A stretch of 22,965 bases of DNA, taken from Bacillota bacterium (GTDB taxonomy: Bacteria; Bacillota; Clostridia; Oscillospirales; Acutalibacteraceae). The stretch is from positions 1 through 22,965 of the forward strand of contig JAUZPX010000015.1 in the NCBI GenBank assembly GCA_030705695.1. Reading direction: 5' to 3'. Of this stretch, positions 1 through 7,451 are shown in pieces; positions within the stretch are counted from its first letter, which is position 1; the number at the start of each line of letters is the position of its first letter. The position numbers and the translations under genes were made by a program. The notes under the pieces are model-generated. The model worked only from the letters and a program-made list of their open reading frames with translations. It did not search any database and was not told the DNA's origin.

Positions 1-70
1 TCTGGTATTCTCGTTCGCTATTTTTTCATTTCACAAAAAATTTAGAAAATCATCACGGATTACAACATCT

Positions 71-116
71 TTCGCCACATATATGGGGTATATTAATACC
101 GTAGCCTAAGGGCGAA
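71..116 (+). promoter_or_regulatory. Folded 5' leader of the stress-protein gene, class unassigned
   Basis: TTCGCC (71-76) is perfectly complementary to GGCGAA (111-116). Inside lies a second hairpin, GGTAT (87-91) with ATACC (96-100) around a 4-base ATTA loop. The structure ends 24 bases before the ATG at 141, just upstream of the GGGGGTG ribosome binding site. There is no U-tract, so any control would more likely act on translation or RNA stability than by termination. I cannot match it to a riboswitch class I know. The window starts only 70 bases upstream, so part of a larger element could be missing. Confidence 0.35.
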
Positions 117-140
117 CAAAATTGTTGGGGGTGTTTTCGG

Positions 141-587
141 ATGAAACAAAACCGTCTGCCGTCGTTACTGGTATGTGTGACAGGTCAAAGAGAGTGCATC
201 CGACTTATTAAGATAGGGAAAGAAATAGCCGAAAAAGAGAATTTACAACTTCATGTGCTTTCTGTGCTAAGATATACTGATGATTTTGAAAATACAAGCG
301 AGCAAATTGAGTTTTTATATCAAGGTGCACATCAGCTTGGAGCCGAAATGTCTATTCTGTTTAACGAAAATGCTGCGTTATCTGCTGCGGGATTTGCAAG
401 GGATATCAATGCACAGCATATTGTTACCGGTATGCCGGGAAAACAGCTCAGCGATTTTATAGGTGTTATACATGTACTGACACCAACAATTCCGCTGTCT
501 ATGGTAACAAATGAAAATGTAGTATATAATATGGTTCCTGTTATCGATACCAAAAAGTCGAAAAAGAAACAGCAAGTTCCAGCATAA
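141..587 (+). CDS. Universal stress protein (UspA/KdpD-type USP domain)
   Basis: A 148-residue single-domain protein. It opens with a hydrophobic beta strand, LLVCVTGQ, followed by an amphipathic helix with a conserved-looking RLIKIGKEIAE, then the strand LQLHVLSVL. This is the layout of the nucleotide-binding USP fold and resembles the USP module of KdpD sensor kinases. A second half, with NAQHIVTGMPGKQLSDF, corresponds to the region that carries the glycine-rich ATP loop in USPs, although a canonical GxxG-9x-G(S/T) pattern is not clear. The C-terminus is a lysine-rich tail. The ATG at 141 follows GGGGGTG at a normal distance. Expected to be cytoplasmic. It stands alone, with a terminator after it. 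The partner or stress is unknown; the family call is fairly secure. Confidence 0.75.
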   Translation: MKQNRLPSLLVCVTGQRECIRLIKIGKEIAEKENLQLHVLSVLRYTDDFENTSEQIEFLYQGAHQLGAEMSILFNENAALSAAGFARDINAQHIVTGMPGKQLSDFIGVIHVLTPTIPLSMVTNENVVYNMVPVIDTKKSKKKQQVPA

Positions 588-628
588 TAGGGAAAAAGCA
601 ACCTCATCATTTTATTAAGATAATATTT

Positions 629-666
629 CTGCCGTCATCAACTCGATTGTGACGGCAGATTTTTTG
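629..666 (+). terminator. Intrinsic terminator after the USP gene
   Basis: CTGCCGTCA (629-637) pairs perfectly with TGACGGCAG (650-658) over a 12-base loop, and is followed by ATTTTTTT. It lies about 40 bases after the USP stop codon. Confidence 0.9.
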
Positions 667-704
667 AAAAATTCATTTTTATCTTTAATTAATGGATTTT
701 AGCC

Positions 705-733
705 TTGCATTTTTATTTGAGTTATGATATGAT
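705..733 (+). promoter_or_regulatory. Sigma-A promoter of the tRNA gene
   Basis: TTGCAT (705-710), a 17-bp spacer and TATGAT (728-733). Transcription would begin near 740, about 20 bases before the mature tRNA. The spacing is optimal and the preceding terminator isolates the unit. Confidence 0.75.
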
Positions 734-760
734 AATTCAGCGGTTTTCAAAATCGCATAT

Positions 761-837
761 GCGCTGCTAGCTCAGCTGGATAGAGTAACTGGCTACGAAC
801 CAGTAGGTCAGGGGTTCAAGTCCCTTGCAGCGCGCCA
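761..837 (+). tRNA. tRNA-Arg (anticodon ACG)
   Basis: The acceptor stem GCGCTGC (761-767) pairs with GCAGCGC (827-833), followed by discriminator G and an encoded CCA (835-837). The anticodon stem ACTGG/CCAGT encloses the loop CTACGAA, giving anticodon ACG, which is read as inosine-CG after deamination and decodes CGN arginine codons. The T arm contains GGTTCAAGTCC and the D arm contains AGCTCAGCTGGATAGAG. Length is 77 nt with no intron. It is a single-gene unit with its own promoter and terminator. Confidence 0.97.
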
Positions 838-838
838 T

Positions 839-876
839 AAGCTTGTACAGACAATAGTTTGTACAAGCTTATTTTG
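839..876 (+). terminator. Intrinsic terminator after tRNA-Arg
   Basis: AAGCTTGTAC (839-848) and GTACAAGCTT (861-870) form a perfect 10-bp stem, followed by ATTTTG. It starts two bases after the CCA end. Confidence 0.85.
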
Positions 877-931
877 TATAAAAATTTATTAGTTTTACAG
901 ATAGTATATAATAATAGATTAAAAGATAAAA

Positions 932-1126
932 TTATAACTGGATATTGCTTTTTAAATACGATACAATAATTTAGAGGTGATATTATGGGAAAGAATCAGA
1001 ATAAACAAACAGGCAAAAAGAAAATCCTTTCGGAAAATGTTGATATAAACAATAATGCAGGGGCTAAAAACTTAAATATTAACGATAGTCATAATGCAAA
1101 ACGTGTGTATTTAGATTCAAACAAAA
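932..1126 (+). repeat. Direct duplication, copy 1 (leader, RBS and N-terminal coding part)
   Basis: This stretch aligns without gaps to 2121-2315 (offset 1189). It covers about 53 bases of leader including the ATATTGCTTTTTAAAT block, the TTTAGAGGTGATATT ribosome binding site, and the first ~47 codons of the gene starting at 985. By eye the two copies differ at only a small number of bases. Confidence 0.9.
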
Positions 1127-2082
1127 AAAGCAGAATCTATACCGCAATTTGTGCGTTGTTAATTGTCTTAGGGTGTCTGTCAAGCGGGATTGTATTAGTA
1201 TCATGTAATTCCGATAATTCACAAAACACAGACAGCAGTTCTGTTGGATCTAATAATTCAACAGACACCACTTCTTATAATCTCTATATTCCAGAAAAAA
1301 GTGATCCTTTTAATTTTACGCCAAAGTTTACAAATATAAAGGCTTTAGTTGGCACTAAATCTGTAGATTCTTGGAGGGTTTTGGGCGGAAATATGAAGTA
1401 TGTTTTCTTTGGAATTTATAGTTATGTTATTAGATACGATGTCGAGAAGAATCAAATTGATAAAGTACTGCATATCCCAAACCGCATTCAAGGTGATACC
1501 TCAACCGCATATTTCTTTTCAGATGATGGGCAGTATATGATTTCTTACGACTTTCCGCCAAATTATCAATATTTTCAAGATGCATATATATACTTAACCG
1601 ACTATCAAAACAATACCTGTGTAGTAGTTGCTAAAGATATTAACAAACTCAATGTAAGCACATTACCAAAATCATTAAATATTTCAATTGATCATAGATC
1701 CGATTCGGGGATTGTATCAAATAAAGCACCAATTCCCGATCCGCCTTATGAAGTTAAATATAATGACAGTGCACTATTTTCTGAAAAATACATCGTTCAA
1801 CAGCCACAAAATCCAGATACGCAAAAATATTTAGATTACTATGAAGTGATAACAATTTCGTCGCAGCAACATAAAAAATTAAATTCGCTGAAATATTTGT
1901 CACAAAATGGCATATCGTATTGTGACCTTTCAAATGCAAAATTCATCAGCGATAATTTGTTAGCCAGAATTGTTCCACCTGAACCCGAAACAGAAATCAA
2001 CTATGGGTTTTGGAAAATACAAATTATTGACGTTGAAAAAGACAAGGTTACTCAAGAATGCCAGATGAACCAGAAGCGATAG
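985..2082 (+). CDS. Membrane-anchored protein of unknown function, N-terminus shared with a neighbour
   Basis: A 365-residue protein not recognised as a known family. Residues 1-50 are polar, rich in Asn and Lys, and presumably cytoplasmic. One hydrophobic segment follows (about 51-74, TAICALLIVLGCLSSGIVL), ending in LVSC, which fits a lipobox but lies unusually far from the N-terminus. A Ser/Asn/Thr-rich linker (about 76-97) leads into an extracellular domain of alternating beta strands with phrases such as FFSDDGQYMISYD, reminiscent of propeller-type repeats. The ATG follows AGAGGTGAT. A possible -10 (TATAAT, 907-912) lies upstream without a clear -35. The frame stops at 2082, but the -1 frame continues with a protein-like MPDEPEAIDYVLKNALIN to 2114, suggesting a frameshift. 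Existence as a gene is likely; function is open. Confidence 0.7.
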   Translation: MGKNQNKQTGKKKILSENVDINNNAGAKNLNINDSHNAKRVYLDSNKKSRIYTAICALLIVLGCLSSGIVLVSCNSDNSQNTDSSSVGSNNSTDTTSYNLYIPEKSDPFNFTPKFTNIKALVGTKSVDSWRVLGGNMKYVFFGIYSYVIRYDVEKNQIDKVLHIPNRIQGDTSTAYFFSDDGQYMISYDFPPNYQYFQDAYIYLTDYQNNTCVVVAKDINKLNVSTLPKSLNISIDHRSDSGIVSNKAPIPDPPYEVKYNDSALFSEKYIVQQPQNPDTQKYLDYYEVITISSQQHKKLNSLKYLSQNGISYCDLSNAKFISDNLLARIVPPEPETEINYGFWKIQIIDVEKDKVTQECQMNQKR

Positions 2083-2120
2083 ACTACGTATTAAAAAATG
2101 CTTTAATCAACTAAATATTT

Positions 2121-2315
2121 TTATAATTGAATATTGCTTTTTAAATTCGAAACAATAATTTAGAGGTGATATTATGGGAAAGAATCAGGATAAACAAACA
2201 GACAAAAAGAAAATCCTATCAGAAAATGTTGATATAAACAATAATGCAGGGGCTAAAAACTCAAATATTAACGATAGTCATAATGCAAAACGTGTGTCAT
2301 TAGGCTCAAACACAA
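2121..2315 (+). repeat. Direct duplication, copy 2
   Basis: Second copy of 932-1126. Similarity starts in the leader at about 2121 and stops after the codons for SNTKRK near 2315, where the first copy goes on into its transmembrane segment and this one reaches TGA. A TACAAT motif in copy 1 (962-967) reads AACAAT here. Confidence 0.9.
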
Positions 2316-2329
2316 AAAGGAAAGGCTGA
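2174..2329 (+). CDS. Small 51-residue protein, paralogue of the N-terminus of the 985 gene
   Basis: Starts with ATG behind the same AGAGGTGAT ribosome binding site as its larger neighbour, and matches that protein's first ~46 residues except at about seven positions (MGKNQDKQTDKKKILSENVD at the start). It ends with KRKG and TGA instead of entering a membrane segment, so the product should be a soluble, very polar and basic peptide. Most differences between copies change residues while the frame and RBS stay intact, so it may be maintained rather than decaying. It was probably made by a partial duplication. A truncated pseudogene remnant is the main alternative. Confidence 0.55.
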   Translation: MGKNQDKQTDKKKILSENVDINNNAGAKNSNINDSHNAKRVSLGSNTKRKG

Positions 2330-2333
2330 AAAC

Positions 2334-2519
2334 ATGAAAATACAAAACAAAGCAGATAGCAGTAATCAGAAAAAGAATCCAAATAACGACAAAGAATTCC
2401 ACTCAAAAAACATTACCCATGATCCAAATAATGAAAGTGCACGTGCTGTTTTCGGATTTAACGATAACGGAGAAAGCAAAACAGATGTGACAAATCAAAC
2501 ATTAAAGAATTTAAGATAA
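2334..2519 (+). CDS. Small 61-residue polar protein of unknown function
   Basis: Its ATG lies four bases after the TGA of the 51-residue gene and behind GGAAAGG with 8-base spacing, so the two are probably translated from one message. The product is rich in Asn, Lys and Asp, with no hydrophobic segment. Its pattern, MKIQNK...SNQKKN...KNITHDPNNESARAVFGF, loosely follows the neighbour's MGKNQNK...KKK...KNLNINDSHNAKRVYL, suggesting a distant third member, but this is an eye alignment of low-complexity sequence. A terminator follows directly. Function unknown. Confidence 0.5.
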   Translation: MKIQNKADSSNQKKNPNNDKEFHSKNITHDPNNESARAVFGFNDNGESKTDVTNQTLKNLR

Positions 2520-2528
2520 ACAACAACT

Positions 2529-2558
2529 AAACCCGTATGCTTTTAGCATACGGGTTTT
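2529..2558 (+). terminator. Terminator between the converging units
   Basis: AACCCGTATGC (2529-2540) pairs with GCATACGGGTT (2546-2556) over a short TTTTA loop, followed by TTAT. An A/T-rich flank on both sides means it could serve the small-protein cluster and the M18 peptidase gene arriving from the right. Confidence 0.8.
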
Positions 2559-2575
2559 ATAATAAATATTCGTAA

Positions 2576-3979
2576 TTATTTTAAGAAAGCACAGAATGCA
2601 CGATATGCCATATGAACATCAAGCTTTGAAACAACTTCAAACGGTGAATGCATCGAAAGCACGGCAACGCCTACGTCTACAACATCAACGTTAAGCTTAG
2701 CTATATACTTGGCAATAGTTCCGCCGCCTCCGATATCAACCTTGCCAAGCTCACCGGTTTGCCACAAAATGTTTTCTTTGTCAAGCATATTGCGAATCTT
2801 GCCCATGAATTCCGCTGTAGCGTCGGAAGTATCGTATTTTCCGCCGTGACCTGTATATTTTGTAATTACAACTCCGCCGTTAATATAGCTTGAGTTTAAT
2901 GCTTCATATGCGCTTGCATATGTTGGATCGTAGGCGGCATTAACATCAGCCGAGAGGCATTCGCTTTTTGTTAAGACATGATTAATGTTCTCACCGTCAT
3001 TTTTTGCAAGATCGCTAATAAAATAACGAACAAACTCGCCGCGTGAACCTGTGTTGCCTTCTGAACCAATCTCTTCTTTATCGGCAAGCACAGTTATTAC
3101 AGTGTGTTCCGTGTCTTTTGCATTGATAGCTGCCATAAGAGCGGGATAAGCACAGACACGATCGTCTTGACCGTATCCACCGATCATGCTTTTGTCAAAT
3201 CCAACATCACGTGACGGATATGCAGGGACAAGCTCCAGTTCAGCAGAAACGAAATCAGCTTCAATAATACCGTACTTATCATTTAACAGTTTGATTACAT
3301 TAAGCTTTACAAGCTCAGACTCTTTATCATCTTTAAAAGGACGGCTTCCAACAAGAACGTTTAAGTCTTCACCTGTAAAGGTTTTGTTAGCAGGTTTAGA
3401 TAATTGCTCCTGAGCAAGATGTGGGAGAAGATCTGTAACGCAGAATGCAGGTTCGTTGGGATTCTCGCCAAGATGCACTTCTACTGCTGAGCCATCTTTA
3501 CGTATGACAACTCCGTGAATTGCCAAAGGAGTTGCGACCCACTGGTATTTTTTTATACCGCCGTAATAATGTGTCTTGAACAGCCCAAGGTTGCTTGCTT
3601 CATAAAGAGGATTTGGTTTTAGATCAAGCCTAGGAGAATCAATATGAGCAATAGCGATTTTTACACCGTTCTTTGTTCCGCTTTTGCCTATAACCGCAGC
3701 CATAAGTGCTTTCCCGCGATTAACAGAATAAACTTTATCACCCGGATTATATTTTTTGTTAGCGTTATATTCCGAAAAGCCTGCTTGTTTTAAAAGTTCT
3801 ATGGCGGTTTTTACGGCTTCACGCTCTGTTTTTGCCTTGTCTAAAAAAGCTTTGTAATTTTCACAAAAGCTGTCGGCGGCTTGTAATTCCTCATTACTGC
3901 GGGAAAGCGCACCATTTTCGTATTTTATCAGCAATTGTTCCTTTAATAGTTTTGCCTGGGATTTTTCTTCGTAATTCAT
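2576..3979 (-). CDS. M18 family metalloaminopeptidase
   Basis: A 467-residue cytosolic zinc aminopeptidase that removes N-terminal residues from peptides, often acidic or hydrophobic ones in this family. Family signatures are clear: AIAHIDSPRLDL with zinc ligand H112, HYYGGIKKYQW (137-147), GYGQDDR with the bridging Asp near 272, DKEEIGSEGNTGS with E302 (base) and E303 (ligand), LSADVNAA with D345, and a final SMHSPFEV with H444. All expected metal ligands are present and the length is normal. The ATG sits behind a perfect AGGAGG (revcomp of CCTCC at 3987-3991). It is the last gene of the leftward block, 45 bases after the transglycosylase stop, and may also have its own transcript. Confidence 0.95.
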   Translation of the reverse strand: MNYEEKSQAKLLKEQLLIKYENGALSRSNEELQAADSFCENYKAFLDKAKTEREAVKTAIELLKQAGFSEYNANKKYNPGDKVYSVNRGKALMAAVIGKSGTKNGVKIAIAHIDSPRLDLKPNPLYEASNLGLFKTHYYGGIKKYQWVATPLAIHGVVIRKDGSAVEVHLGENPNEPAFCVTDLLPHLAQEQLSKPANKTFTGEDLNVLVGSRPFKDDKESELVKLNVIKLLNDKYGIIEADFVSAELELVPAYPSRDVGFDKSMIGGYGQDDRVCAYPALMAAINAKDTEHTVITVLADKEEIGSEGNTGSRGEFVRYFISDLAKNDGENINHVLTKSECLSADVNAAYDPTYASAYEALNSSYINGGVVITKYTGHGGKYDTSDATAEFMGKIRNMLDKENILWQTGELGKVDIGGGGTIAKYIAKLNVDVVDVGVAVLSMHSPFEVVSKLDVHMAYRAFCAFLK

Positions 3980-4024
3980 TTATAAACCTCCTGTAAAATA
4001 ATATAACCATATATATTATGCCGA

Positions 4025-4639
4025 TTATTTACTAAAATAAAGTGAAATATACTTTTCTTCGGCGTATTTTACGCTTTTTAAATAATTATCGGTTTCGGGG
4101 TAAGGAATGCTGTCGAGATGTACGCTGTCGCTTGAGTATTTCTTTTCGCTTAACCATTCATCAACTTTGCCCTGCCCAGCATTATAGGCGCATATGGCAG
4201 CATCTTCATTGTTGTATTTTTTAATCAAATACGATAAAAAATATGTTCCATACTCAATGTTTGTATTTGGGTCTTTAAGCTTTTCTGATGTCATTTTATT
4301 GTTATCGTCACCGATTTTTGTCTGGAGCCATTCGAAAGTGCTTGGCATAAGCTGCATAAGTCCTATGGCACCTGCATGTGATTCCGAGTTTTGATTAAAA
4401 TTGCTTTCGGCTTTTATAACAGCAAATACCAAAGCGGGCTTTACATTGTATTTTTCACTTTCCTGCATAACTATTTCTTTATATCCTAATGGATAAATGG
4501 TTTTGTTAAGATACAAAAGATTTGCCGAAATAAGCTTAAAAATTATAATTGCCAGCACAGCAAAGGCAATCAGCGAAAAAATAATATATTTTTTCTTATT
4601 TGATTTTTTGCTTTTTCTATATCTTGAAGCAGCCGGCAA
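4025..4639 (-). CDS. Membrane-anchored lytic transglycosylase (SLT domain)
   Basis: Cleaves the MurNAc-GlcNAc bond of peptidoglycan to 1,6-anhydro ends, outside the membrane. A very basic N-terminus (RYRKSKKSNKKK) precedes one transmembrane helix (about 18-37). The SLT fold starts near residue 52 with YKEIVMQESEKYNVKP, then VIKAESNFN with catalytic E78, GAIGLMQLMP (91-99), and AYNAGQGKV. The longest frame would start at GTG 4648, but that GTG is part of GAGGTG, a good Shine-Dalgarno sequence six bases before TTG 4639, so TTG is chosen (204 residues). It lies 27 bases downstream of coaE. Resembles the short YjbJ/SleB-era SLT proteins of Clostridia and Bacillus that remodel walls or support secretion machines; the exact role is not shown. 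Confidence 0.9.
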   Translation of the reverse strand: MPAASRYRKSKKSNKKKYIIFSLIAFAVLAIIIFKLISANLLYLNKTIYPLGYKEIVMQESEKYNVKPALVFAVIKAESNFNQNSESHAGAIGLMQLMPSTFEWLQTKIGDDNNKMTSEKLKDPNTNIEYGTYFLSYLIKKYNNEDAAICAYNAGQGKVDEWLSEKKYSSDSVHLDSIPYPETDNYLKSVKYAEEKYISLYFSK

Positions 4640-4666
4640 TATGTTCACCTCATTATAAAGGATAAT

Positions 4667-5272
4667 TCACGAATTTCGGATTTTATCGATAACCTCTTTT
4701 ACTGAGCGTTTAATGTTATCGCTATCTGAATCGCCGAGAATTGTAAAATCTGATTTTCTGCGGTAGAAACTGTCGTTTTGTTGTGCATTGATTCGTAAAA
4801 GTGCTTCATCTTCCGTGATTTGGTCACGTTTAATAATTCGCTCAACCCGAACATCTTTTGCAGCCGTTACGACAACGACATAGTCGCAAATAGCATCAAT
4901 GGAACTTTCAAAAAGCAGGGGAGCATCCAGAACAATTAATTCATATTGCTTTTCACGGTACCATTTAATAATTTCAAGCGTTTTATATATTACCCAAGGG
5001 TGAACGATTTCATTAAGTTTTTTAGCATTTTCCTGAGATGAGAATGCTAAGCTTGCAAGCTCTTTACGGTTTATGCTTCCGTCGGAATTAAGTACATTGT
5101 TCCCAAAAGCTGCCTTAACAAAAGGAATAAGATGCGAGCCGGAGGCAAGAGCCTGCCGAGAAAGCTTATCCGCATCTATAACTGCACAGCCGTAATCTGC
5201 CATCAGTGCCGCAACGGTGCTTTTTCCCGCACCTGATGTGCCTGTAAGTCCGATTATTTTATTCGCTTTCAT
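4667..5272 (-). CDS. coaE: Dephospho-CoA kinase
   Basis: Catalyses the last step of coenzyme A synthesis, ATP-dependent phosphorylation of the 3'-hydroxyl of dephospho-CoA, in the cytosol. The P-loop GLTGTSGAGKST (8-19) is intact, followed by DADKLSRQ (the acidic residue near the nucleotide), HPWVIYKTLE of the CoA-binding domain, and VLDAPLLFES, a family hallmark. Length of 201 residues is normal. The ATG overlaps the preceding stop as ATGA, with GAGGTG just upstream inside the Sua5 gene, indicating translational coupling. Confidence 0.96.
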   Translation of the reverse strand: MKANKIIGLTGTSGAGKSTVAALMADYGCAVIDADKLSRQALASGSHLIPFVKAAFGNNVLNSDGSINRKELASLAFSSQENAKKLNEIVHPWVIYKTLEIIKWYREKQYELIVLDAPLLFESSIDAICDYVVVVTAAKDVRVERIIKRDQITEDEALLRINAQQNDSFYRRKSDFTILGDSDSDNIKRSVKEVIDKIRNS

Positions 5273-6291
5273 AAATCCACCTCTCGAAATCCCGCAGCCC
5301 GAATTAATCGGTTATATACCGCCATTCCGATACCATCAGGATTCGGACACCTTGCATATACGGTTGAAATATCGTTCATTTCATCAATTTTCCGAAGTTT
5401 ATCAAAAAGAAGACGTGCCTGCTCGGAATCATCATATTCACTGCCAAAGGCTTCGCTTTTTACAAGTAAACCAGGGACATCTTCATAATAGCAAAGCGCA
5501 AGGCAATGGTTATCTGCGTTTTTATTTACATAATCAATATATGCGCTTCTGTCGCCTTTCAGCAGAATAACTTTTGCTTTTGGTGCGTAATGTTTGTATT
5601 TCATACCTGGACTTGAAGCTTTTTGCCCTTCTTTTAACTGATGCAGTACAGCATCGTCAACAAGGACATCGCCGAGAACTTCCTTAAGCTGCCGTAATGT
5701 GATACCGCCCGGGCGAAGAAGCCTAGGTTTATCTTCACAGAGTGAAATAACGGTCGATTCAACGCCGACAAGGCAATTACCGCCGTCAAGAATACCGTCG
5801 ATTTTACCGTTTAAATCTTTAAGTACATGCTGTGCTGTTGTAGGACTTGGGCTACCAGAGATATTCGCACTGGGTGCGGCAAGGGGTAAATCTGCCGTTT
5901 TGATTAATGCACGAGCCATTGGATGATTAGGCAGGCGTATAGCGACTGTGTCAAGCCCTGCACTTACTTCGTTAGGTATTGCATCTGTTCTTGGTAATAC
6001 GATAGTGAGCGGTCCCGGCCAGAAATGCTTTGCAAGGTTTGCCGCTTGTTTCGGAAAATCAGATACGAGATTAAAGCGAAAAATGTCGTCAACGTCGGCA
6101 ACATGAACTATTAAAGGGTTATCTGACGGACGACCTTTTGCGGCAAAGATTTTTGCAACGGCTTCACCGTTTAATGCGTTTGCAGCCAATCCATAGACAG
6201 TTTCCGTTGGCATAGCGACAAGTCCGCCGTTTTTTAATATATTTGCTGCCTCTTCAATTTGAGACATATGAAAAATCTTCGTTTCAATCAA
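5269..6291 (-). CDS. ywlC: Threonylcarbamoyl-AMP synthase (Sua5/YwlC type)
   Basis: Makes threonylcarbamoyl-AMP from threonine, bicarbonate and ATP, the first step of t6A37 modification in tRNAs decoding ANN codons. The YrdC-like domain shows GGLVAMPTETVYGLAANA, the KGRPSDNPLIVHV loop and LPLAAPSANISGSPSPT. SSPGMKYKHYAPKA then opens the C-terminal Sua5 domain. At 340 residues it is the long Sua5 form, not the short TsaC form. The start at 6291 is TTG, overlapping the prfA stop as TTGA, with GAGGG nine bases upstream; an ATG eight codons later has no comparable RBS. Sits between prfA and coaE, a common arrangement in Bacillota, where prfA and ywlC travel together. Confidence 0.95.
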   Translation of the reverse strand: MIETKIFHMSQIEEAANILKNGGLVAMPTETVYGLAANALNGEAVAKIFAAKGRPSDNPLIVHVADVDDIFRFNLVSDFPKQAANLAKHFWPGPLTIVLPRTDAIPNEVSAGLDTVAIRLPNHPMARALIKTADLPLAAPSANISGSPSPTTAQHVLKDLNGKIDGILDGGNCLVGVESTVISLCEDKPRLLRPGGITLRQLKEVLGDVLVDDAVLHQLKEGQKASSPGMKYKHYAPKAKVILLKGDRSAYIDYVNKNADNHCLALCYYEDVPGLLVKSEAFGSEYDDSEQARLLFDKLRKIDEMNDISTVYARCPNPDGIGMAVYNRLIRAAGFREVDL

Positions 6292-7364
6292 CTTTCCATA
6301 CCCTCTTTTAACTTCTCTGCCCGATCGGCAGTAATTAAAGAATCAATAATTTCATCAATATTACCGTTTAAAATATCTTCAAGGCGGTAAAGTGTAAGTC
6401 CGACTCGATGGTCGGTAACACGTCCTTGCGAATAATTATAGGTGCGGATGCGCTCACTTCTGTCACCAGTACCGACCTGACTGCGGCGTTCCTCTGCTAC
6501 TGCGGAAGTTTGTTCGCCTTGTTTTTTCTCTAATAGTCTGGATTTCAAAACTTTCATTGCTTTGTCTTTGTTCTTATATTGGCTTCTTTCGTCCTGGCAT
6601 TCGACAACCATACCCGAGGGGATATGAGTTATTCGAATTGCCGAAGAAGTCTTATTTATGTGCTGGCCGCCTGCGCCGCTGCTGCGGAAGGTGTCTATTT
6701 TCAAATCTGTGGGGTTTATATCGATTTCCACATCATCTGCTTCAGGCAGAACAGCTACAGTAACAGTGGAAGTATGCACACGGCCTCCAGCTTCCGTTTC
6801 GGGTACACGCTGAACACGGTGAACGCCGCTTTCAAATTTAAATCGTGAGTAAGCACCGCCGCCTTCAATCATAAAGCTGATTTCCTTAAAGCCGCCAAGT
6901 TCTGTTTCATTTATATTAACGCTTTCAGTATGAAAGCCTTTCGATTCTGCATACATGCTGTACATGCGATATAGCACTCCTGCAAACAGTGCGGCTTCTT
7001 CGCCGCCTGCTCCTGCACGAATCTCGATAATTACATTACGCTCGTCGTTAGGATCTTTCGGAAGCAGTAGTAACTTAATTTCTTCAGTAAGCCTTTCAAT
7101 GCTGTCTTTGGCGGAATCAATTTCCATTTCCGCAAGCTCTTTAAGCTCTTTTTGAAGACCTGATTCGCTTAATATCGCTTTTGAGTCACGCAAATTTTGC
7201 TGTTCTTTGCTATACTCACGATATTTCAGCACAACAGGCTCGATTGATTTAAGCTCTTTCATAATATCCTGAAACCGTGCGGCATCTGCCGCAACAGACG
7301 GATCGTAGAGCTTTTGATTTAATTCTTCGTATCTTTTTTCAAAAATCAGGAGTTTATCGAACAA
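6288..7364 (-). CDS. prfA: Peptide chain release factor 1
   Basis: Recognises UAA and UAG in the ribosomal A site and triggers peptide release. With the start chosen here (358 residues) the codon-recognition tripeptide P-E-T falls at 188-190, equivalent to the PxT motif of class RF1, and the catalytic GGQ lies at 232-234 within SSGAGGQHINKTSSA. The N-terminus then reads MFDKLLIFEKRYEEL, matching the usual RF1 beginning. The open frame runs up to TTG 7391, but AAAGGTG lies eight bases before TTG 7364, so the shorter start is preferred. There are 87 bases to DUF951 upstream, and a weak TTCAAA-16-TATAGT pair there could be a secondary promoter. Confidence 0.96.
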   Translation of the reverse strand: MFDKLLIFEKRYEELNQKLYDPSVAADAARFQDIMKELKSIEPVVLKYREYSKEQQNLRDSKAILSESGLQKELKELAEMEIDSAKDSIERLTEEIKLLLLPKDPNDERNVIIEIRAGAGGEEAALFAGVLYRMYSMYAESKGFHTESVNINETELGGFKEISFMIEGGGAYSRFKFESGVHRVQRVPETEAGGRVHTSTVTVAVLPEADDVEIDINPTDLKIDTFRSSGAGGQHINKTSSAIRITHIPSGMVVECQDERSQYKNKDKAMKVLKSRLLEKKQGEQTSAVAEERRSQVGTGDRSERIRTYNYSQGRVTDHRVGLTLYRLEDILNGNIDEIIDSLITADRAEKLKEGMES

Positions 7365-7451
7365 TAACGCCACACCTTTGCTTTTTATCAACTATAAAAC
7401 AGGCAGGATGATTTTGAACAGAGAGAAATGGCAATCAAAACATGCCGAGGG

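Noticed and set aside
761..2560. Integrated element with att sites at the tRNA-Arg gene
   Set aside because: No copy of the tRNA 3' end was found downstream and there is no integrase; the duplication at 932/2121 does not involve the tRNA.
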